NCBI GenBank assembly: GCA_030765045.1 | Contig: CM060963.1 | Coordinates: 97,149,176-97,213,175 of the forward strand | Direction: 5' to 3' | Length of the DNA: 64,000 bases | DNA from: Tenodera sinensis | Lineage: Eukaryota; Arthropoda; Insecta; Mantodea; Mantidae | Shown: in pieces, positions 57,624-64,000 of the stretch | How positions within the stretch are numbered: the stretch's first letter is position 1 | How the letters are laid out: every line of letters starts with the position of its first letter | Notes under the pieces: generated by a model | Told to the model about the DNA's origin: nothing | What the model saw: the letters and a program-made list of their open reading frames with translations, nothing else | The model's database searches: none | Program-made: the position numbers and the translations under genes

Positions 57624-57811
57624 ACATTCCGAGTTGCTGCTGGACTTCGTGGTGCTACATTAAGGCATCGCATGTGCCTAAGCAGCCATAGTTGGTTTAC
57701 TCAGCTAGTTGACTTTTTTGATGTAATAGACTATCCTATAGCAGGATACAATCCACCAGGTGTGATTACAGAGCTCCATATGCATTTCTGGGACTGTGCA
57801 GTTGATTACAG
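57624..57811 (+). CDS. ATG2: ATG2 exon, LRGATLRHRM...SWFTQLVDFFDV
   Basis: 62 codons plus two bases between ttccag and attacag|gtaaag. It encodes TFRVAAGLRGATLRHRM, HSWFTQLVDFFDVIDYPIAGY and TELHMHFWDCAVDYR. This is among the best conserved parts of ATG2 and lies near the region annotated in the family as the CAD part. No frame damage is seen. Confidence 0.94.
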
Positions 57812-58199
57812 GTAAAGTTATTATTTTGTTAGTAGCAGTAGTGTAGCAGTAACTTGAAAATTTCTTTCACAGACAAAGCATTTCAATGAATCTCCAGCAT
57901 ATTAACTTTATACTTGAAGCATTTTCTTGTATGCAAGTTCTGTGTAAAGTCATTACCAACTCAGTTAGAATTTGGTTTAACATCTAGTTGATTTTTAGCT
58001 TTCTTGATAGTTATTTCTGTACATGTATTCTTCAAACAAAACCAATAATCAAAGGGCTCACTGCTTTAAAATAATTTGTAGGAAGTATTGCATGATAATT
58101 TCACAAGTTGATCTGGTTAAGGAAGGCAAGATTTTTTTTAAATTTCTTGTTATTTTAATGGATTTCTTTTCCAGTCATTTCCTCATTTAACAAAGGAAA

Positions 58200-58602
58200 C
58201 AAGTGTTATTTTTTTATGTCAACCAACTTACTGCTGGTGTTTTTAACTACACAAACTGTGTTTGGGCAATATTTGAGATGTAGACTCAGAACTGAAAAAT
58301 ACAATTAAATTCGGCAGTAAGTTGGTTGGCATAAAAAAGCAACAATTACGATCTAAAGGTTGCTTAAACCTGGGACATAAAATACTTATGATTATAAGTC
58401 GCCCTTGGGGTATTTATCTCTGATGTGAGATTCCCCTGTGGTCTACCGGGAAAGTATGAATCAGTTGGGAAATTTGATGTCATACTGGCAAGTTGACCGT
58501 GGTAGCTTAGTGGTTAGAGTAGCTGCGTATGAAGCAGAAGATCCATGGTTTAAATCCCAGCTATAGCATTGAATTTTTCAGTCCTGATTCCATCTCTCAA
58601 AG
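58200..58602. repeat. tRNA-headed repeat, copy P6 (subfamily 2)
   Basis: Reverse half aaccaacttactgctggtgt, forward module tggtagcttagtggttagag and tttaaatcccagctatagc near 58500-58570. The loop gtatgaa differs from the Thr-like copies. Confidence 0.8.
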
Positions 58603-59581
58603 GAAACAATGTTTCAAAAGCTATTTCAGGAGTTATAGATGTACAGCCTACAAAACAAATGGGCATCAGAAGAGGAAATTCAATTCGGAGAACATTGGAA
58701 GCAACTGCTGATGCTGCTTTCACAATACACAATTTAATACCACCATGTGTTCATTTTAAAGCTATGTAATATTTAGGAAGATGCCTTTCAGCTTCAGTAT
58801 ATGCATTGTAGCTAAGCAGTGAAACCCATGCATCTCATAATTGGAATAACCTTGGTTCAAATCATTTGGTCTGTTTTTTTAATTATTAATATTTAAATTT
58901 TAATTTGTTAAATGTATGGTAATGCTGTATGTTTCTAGTGCATAAGATATCTACTAATTTTAAAACATTCATAAGATTATGCTTCTTAGCTGCCAATCGA
59001 GCAAAGATCCATGTCAAATGTACAAAGCTGTGTTGTTAGAATTTGTTCTAATTATAGACATATGCTGAAAGGGATTGCTGTCTGCCTCTTCTAAAATTCG
59101 TTGTCTTGCTGAGGAGTAGATATTTGTTGTATTTGTTAAGGATTTCTGTACTGTGTAAAAATTATGTAGTTATGTTATTAAATAACTCTAGAACCAAAAA
59201 GAAGGTACTGAGACAGTTATTATATGTGTCCCAGAAAAATTCAATCCAAACATGAACTTGACTTTGTTTATTCACCATTGTTCTTTTGTTATCTGGAATA
59301 TTATTAATTTATTGAGATGATGATCATTGTCAATTTCTATATCTCAATTATGTTGATTATTTTGTGTAATATCACGTTAGAAGTGTTAAAAATATAAATC
59401 AACAAAATCTTTGTGGGATGTCTGAGGTTATTATAAAATTGAGTACAATACGCAAAATATGTCATCACATATCATAAGAAAACATTGCTAAGAGACAATA
59501 TCAACGCCAGATTGAGGCTTATTAAAAGGGAGATAGATTCCATTTTATGGTGCATCGTTCAGGAAAAATTGAAAATGACAT
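58603..59581 (+). other. Intron sequence, nothing recognised
   Basis: AT-rich, no shared repeat. Confidence 0.5.
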
Positions 59582-61690
59582 GTTGTTAGCTAATGCTGGA
59601 TTTCTGACAATGAAGTCATTAATCCTGTTGCTGTCCAATATTTTTCACTGACAGATGGAGTGCTAGAAGTGGCCAGGCATATTTGAAGGTGATCTAGGAC
59701 TTTTTCCTCTTGCAGATCACATAGAGGGCAGAGTGATGAATATATCCCAATTCTGTTTAAATGTTTTGCCAGACAATCGTGTCTCATAACCTAAAAGTTG
59801 CAACTGCCATTTTTTGAGGATAATCAGGAATTACTGTTTGAATGTTTGGTAGTTCCCATCTTTTATTTCCTGATTTTTCATTGTAATATTTTGCAATAAT
59901 TTTTTTGACTTCGGAGTCGACCAATCTTTTAGCTGCATAAAATGGTAGATTAACTATAGATTTCTGTACACTGCTGGTACCCTTTTTTTTCAAGAAAATC
60001 AGCTTTCTCATTACCACTCAGTCCACAGTGAACTGGCATCCATTAGAAGACTAAATGTTTTTGAAGTACTTTTACATGGGTAAGGATTTTCCAACATTCT
60101 ATAATTGTTTGGTTTTTTGGTGACAATTTGGAAGTAATTGCTATAAGTGCCGCCCTGGAATCTGAGAGAATAATTGCTTGATGAAAATGTGAGATTCCAT
60201 ACAAAAGATTTTGTAGGGCCATTTGAATTGCTTCAATTTCTCCGTTGAAGTTTGTAGTTCCATAATTTAAAGATTTGTAATAGGAAAAGAGGTGACATGT
60301 GACTTCAGCCCCTGCTCCATCTTGGTTTGATATCAATGATCCATCAGCATAAATATGGAGCCACTCATGTTCTGGGAATCTAGTATGGATTGTCTCTAAA
60401 ACCAATAATTTTGGAACACTATTTGGAGTATCACTTTTCTTAACTTCTTCTGTCAGGTGTAAATAATATGTGATGTCTTAATGTTTTGTCGGATTGACTT
60501 TATGTATGAAGTTTTCCTTTGAAATAGGAAGCTCTACATTCTTCTTGATGTCTTGCATTTTGGAAAAGGAAGCTTTCCAGAGTTATTAGTGTAAGTGTAA
60601 AATTTCTCTTGTTTCATGTATTGAATGGGAGTCTGATCAACTTTTCATGTTGAATAAGAGCTGCTTTTTCTATTTCATATTCAGTGGGGTATTGATTGGT
60701 TGGTATTTCCATAGCTGGTATTGGTGTGGTTTTGATATCACCTGTAGTTAGTCTCAGACTTTGGTTTTGAAAGATTTGAATTTTTTTTGTATTTGCTGTT
60801 ACAAGAACTTTGCTGCAGTAAGTAAATAATGGCTTTATATATACATTGTATGTCATGTTAAGAGTTACTCTGGAACATCCCCACTTCATTCCTGTTAGAT
60901 GTTTTAACAGTGAAAGGCACCTTTCTGCTCTTTGTATTGCATTTTCTATTTGCTTGGTCCATGTAAGTTTGGTATCAAATATAACTCCCAAATACTTTGC
61001 TTCCTTTGTTTCTGATAATTGTTGACCCCCAAAATTGAGTTTTATTTTAGTGGTTTTTTTCTTAGTGAAAAGATTTGGTAGTTTGATTTTGTTGTATAAA
61101 CAGTCATTAAATTTTCTTATACCCACTTTTGTAGATTGGTTAAGGATTGCTGCATGGCTTTTTTCTAGTTCTGTATTTCTGTTTTTTGGTTTTGGGATCC
61201 ACATTACTAAGTCATCAGCAAATAGTGCACATTTCACACCTGATCCTTGTAATTGTTGTGGCAGTTCGTTAATAAATATATTAAAAAGTATAGTGCTGAG
61301 CACGGTGTACTTGTTTATATTTCGATATATTCCTTCCATATCTGGTAACAATAAAGCGCTGTGTTAGGAAATGACATAGCCATGAAAACATTGGACCTTG
61401 TATCCCTATTTTTTTACTTTCTTTAGCAGTTTTGTTCTGCATATAGAATCATATGCACTTTGGAAATCAATAAAAAGTGATACATTATCTTCTTTTCTAT
61501 CGAAGGAGTCTTTGATTTCTTGACTGAGAAGTACGACTTGTTCATTTGTAGAGTGAAGATCTCTGAATCCGGCTTGACATGGGGAAATTAAATTTTGTGA
61601 TTTTAGAAACCAATTCAACCTGTTTGACACAATTCTCTCCATCACTTTTGCTATTATGCTAGTAAGAGCTATTGATCTATAAATGTTCAG
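59582..61690 (-). mobile_element. LINE-A, 5'-truncated, RT to CAA tail
   Basis: Minus strand from 61645: MMERIVSNRLNWFLKSQNLI, SPCQAGFRDLHSTNEQ, LFIDFQSAYDSI; a gap near 61350; then CALFADDLVMWIPKP (the ADD box), EAKYLGVIFDTKLTWTKQI. RNase H follows with IYADGSLIS, FNGEIEAIQ and ILSDSRAAL, then the finger and IQH-stop-CAA. The 245-codon frame 61351-60614 is still open. Truncated in the RT, as is usual for LINE insertions. Confidence 0.9.
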
Positions 61691-61946
61691 AGGTTATGAG
61701 ATGCACTGCAGATTGCAGTGTTTTCATTTTGCACATAAATGGTAAAATGTCTATACAGTTAACAAAAAGAAAGATAAAACCTTATAACACTGGTCATCTA
61801 TGATGTTTGGTTATACATACTGAGCCTGGTTTAGCTTAAACATTTATCTTATTTAATCCTTATGTACGTAATATGCAGGAAACATAATGTTTGTGATTAC
61901 TCTGTTATTTTTTGTTACAATTGATATGTGCTGCTTTTTCTGACAG

Positions 61947-62494
61947 GCCGCTCCATCTTCCATTGAAAGCTGTGATCAGTGTTGGGAGCTTCAGCATTTC
62001 TAGCAACATTGCAGCACAAACAAGTACATCTACATTACGCTTTATAGCTGAGGATGCAGCTCTATTTATTTCAGATAAAATAAGCTCAAGACACTCACCG
62101 GTAGATCTAAGGAAAGATTACGTATGTGTTATGGATCTAGGTCTCTTTGAACTTTCATTGCGTTTATATGATAAAGTGGGAGACCAAAACAAGGGTAATC
62201 CAAGAATAGATCTCAGAGCTTCTAACAATGTGCTGCATATACGTACTTGTGCTGACTCAGGAAAGGCTTTGACTGATCTCTTGACTTATTTTGCATCGGA
62301 TGGTGATTTAGTGTCAAATGAACATAGTGAAAGTCAGACCACACACAGCAGTGATGCAAGTGCTACTACTATCACCATCGACAACAATCAGAACAACGCT
62401 CACAACCTCTCCAAGTCACAAGTGGAACATGTGCACGATATGATGGAGGAAGCAATGAAGGATACAAATGGGCTTCATCCAAATGGAAAATCAA
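61947..62494 (+). CDS. ATG2: ATG2 exon (largest here), VGSFSISSNI...DYVCVMDL
   Basis: 548 nt, entered in phase 2 after ctgacag (Arg shared) and reading PLHLPLKAVISVGSFSISSN. It continues through AEDAALFISDK, DYVCVMDLGLFELSLRLYD and NNVLHIRTCADSGKALTDLL. The last third is S/T/N-rich and then HVHDMMEEAMKD. I placed the donor at tcaa|gtaatt, leaving phase 1, because that reads into exon 11 without a stop. Confidence 0.92.
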
Positions 62495-62659
62495 GTAATT
62501 ATTTGATACATCTATGCACTTTTATATTACAGTAATATTTCTTATGTAAAACTTGAAAATAGTTCATTTTCAGATTTCTTTTTATAGTACAAGATGCTGT
62601 GGACGATATTACTTTACATAAACTTCAACAGGTTTTGACAACTAACATTTACCTATCTT

Positions 62660-62832
62660 CTTTCTTGGAAGTTTGAAAACAGTGTTGTAACAATCAATTT
62701 AAACCAAAAAGGTGAGTGGATTAATAACACTACACAACACTTGTAATTTATTAATTTACTTAATTATCAGTAAATTATAATGAAGTGTTGTGTAGTGTTA
62801 TTAATTGACTCACCTTTTTGGTTTAAATTAAC
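62660..62832. repeat. Family-M palindrome, full
   Basis: gaagtttgaaaacagtgttg, then aaaaaggtgagtggattaat and cactacacaacactt at 62725. The inverse order follows from aagtgttgtgtagtgttatt (62783) to ctcacctttttggttt. Confidence 0.85.
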
Positions 62833-63431
62833 GTTTACCTATTACAAAATTTATGTCATCCTCACAAGTTATCTGCCCAAAGGAGTTTCATGATGATTAA
62901 AAATAAAGATATCACTGGTATTATTATTTGAAACTTTTAGAATTAGGCTTCCTTCTTCAAGTGAATGCAAATGTTTGGATTGTTATATACCAAAGTACTT
63001 TTTTAAGGGAAAAATCTTAGTAAGACACCACTCTGTGTGGTGAGTTGGACTCTCACCAACTAAAAGACCCTTACTCTCACAGCATACCAAACTGGTACTT
63101 TAATATTGCATCACTTCAGTATTTCACTTCCTTTAATGTTATTTTATACCTTTAAGTGGATTTCCGAGATTTACTTTGTATGTATTAGCGTACTGTCCAC
63201 CTTTTATCCTTCTGCTTGGTTTCCATTATAGACCTAGCCAGTAGTTTCACTATGCCCCATGCCTTTTTGCTCTGCATCATGACGGTGTCAGTTTTTCTCA
63301 TATTTTTATCTCCTATTTGCTGTCTGTTCCATGATTCAAAAGTTGAAGCTTGTAAGTGAAATTATATAATAAAATAAATAGTTTCTTAAATAGACATGTA
63401 TTCTAATTTGCACATCGGTTTTTGCATCTAG
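62833..63431 (+). other. End of ATG2 intron 10, nothing recognised
   Basis: Plain intron up to the acceptor at 63430-63431. Confidence 0.55.
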
Positions 63432-63610
63432 GGTCCCCTCGTCAGCACAAGGATGGCCAAGGGGTAGAAGTATTTTTCTTTCCTGATGAAAATCATCCCC
63501 TGCCAGTGAAACCCCTTCATGATTCAGAACTATGTCCAGATGAAGACGACGATGACAATTGGGAAGAGGAATTCTGTATGCTGGATCAGGAAGCAGGTTC
63601 AGGCATAATG
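63432..63610 (+). CDS. ATG2: ATG2 exon (last in window), acidic EEEFCMLDQEAGSGIM
   Basis: The acceptor tgcatctag and donor ataatg|gtaatt bound 179 nt. It encodes VEVFFFPDENHPLPVKP, an acidic DEDDDDNWEEEFC stretch and GSGIM. ATG2 proteins have an acidic EEFCIL-like segment at this point. Phase 0 exit; the next exon is beyond the window. Confidence 0.9.
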
Positions 63611-63726
63611 GTAATTAAAAGTGTGATTTGGAATATTTATGAAATGCTGTCTTATTAAAATCATGCAGTGTGAGACATGTGCACCATCCAAACCAGAAGT
63701 TTTATAGATAAGCATTTTTGTCTGAG

Positions 63727-63990
63727 GGCCTCACCGTGGCCAAGTGGTTAGACCGCTTAACTCTCACCAAAGCGACTGGGTTCAATCCCAGGTGTCCACA
63801 TGTGGGATGTTTGGTGGACACACCGGTGCAGGGGCAGGTTTTCTCTGGGTTCTCTGGTTTCCCCTGCCATCTTCCACCATTTGCTCCATCATCACCTTTT
63901 CTGTCTTCTTTTGCCATCATTTCATATCATCCATTTCCTCACTCTCACACCAGGCTTTGGGATGATCATCCATCCTGGTTGTTCTGTATG
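63727..63990 (+). mobile_element. tRNA-derived SINE (family S2 relative)
   Basis: Head ccgtggccaagtggttagac and gggttcaatcccagg, body ggttttctctgggttctctg, parallel to the S2 copies but diverged. Ends near the window edge. Confidence 0.82.
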
Positions 63991-64000
63991 ATAAGCTCTG

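Noticed and set aside
62590..62633. Possible 44-nt ATG2 exon between the last two exons
   Set aside because: It has tag and gt borders and an open frame, but including it leaves phase 0, and the next exon then hits a stop quickly. Direct splicing 62494 to 63432 reads through.

Overview
This is eukaryotic, AT-rich, intron-dominated DNA. The only host gene I can support is the middle part of an autophagy ATG2 gene on the + strand. It appears as 11 exons (583-766 to 63432-63610) totalling 2,257 coding bases, about 752 codons. All splice junctions are AG/GT, the phases agree from exon to exon and no exon contains a stop. The gene runs off both ends of the window. The protein resembles animal ATG2A/ATG2B. 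The transposon content (mariner, piggyBac, Tc1-like, Penelope-like, LINEs with RNase H, tRNA-derived SINEs) suggests an arthropod with large introns. A chelicerate or similar large-genome arthropod is plausible, but the species cannot be fixed from the sequence. Everything else is mobile-element debris inside ATG2 introns. Layout: intron 1 (767-8351) holds a tRNA-SINE with an 11-bp target duplication, a piggyBac relic flanked by TTAA, a nearly complete but frameshifted mariner, a LINE 3' fragment, a tRNA-headed inverted repeat and a decayed second mariner. Intron 2 (8453-22753) holds a Tc1/mariner-superfamily transposon with HTH and DDE reading frames, a 910-bp TTAA-flanked element, a long decayed LINE with three insertions, LINE tails ending in (TCAC)n, and an unclassified dispersed repeat. 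Intron 3 (22957-33973) holds two copies, in opposite orientation, of a gag-bearing LTR element with nested insertions, plus tRNA-headed repeats, a solo LTR and a SINE. Introns 4 and 5 (34131-46015) hold transposase scraps, a LINE RNase H fragment and a Penelope-like element with reverse transcriptase and GIY-YIG parts. That element is split by a Tigger/pogo-type transposon, which is split by a Jockey-type LINE, which contains a SINE and an LTR fragment. Introns 7, 9 and 10 hold more of the same families. The most interesting object is a 196-bp insertion at 17173-17368, inside the LINE of intron 2. It has a 12-bp target duplication and 48-bp perfect inverted arms. Its loop reads, on the minus strand, as a type I hammerhead ribozyme. 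Its left end resembles the terminus of the foldback repeats scattered through the window, which also bound Penelope-like protein remnants. This suggests a Penelope-linked, ribozyme-bearing non-autonomous family. Two kinds of parasitism recur. Small elements end in the last codons and CAA tail of the LINEs, and foldback elements are built from inverted tRNA-like or LINE-tail modules.
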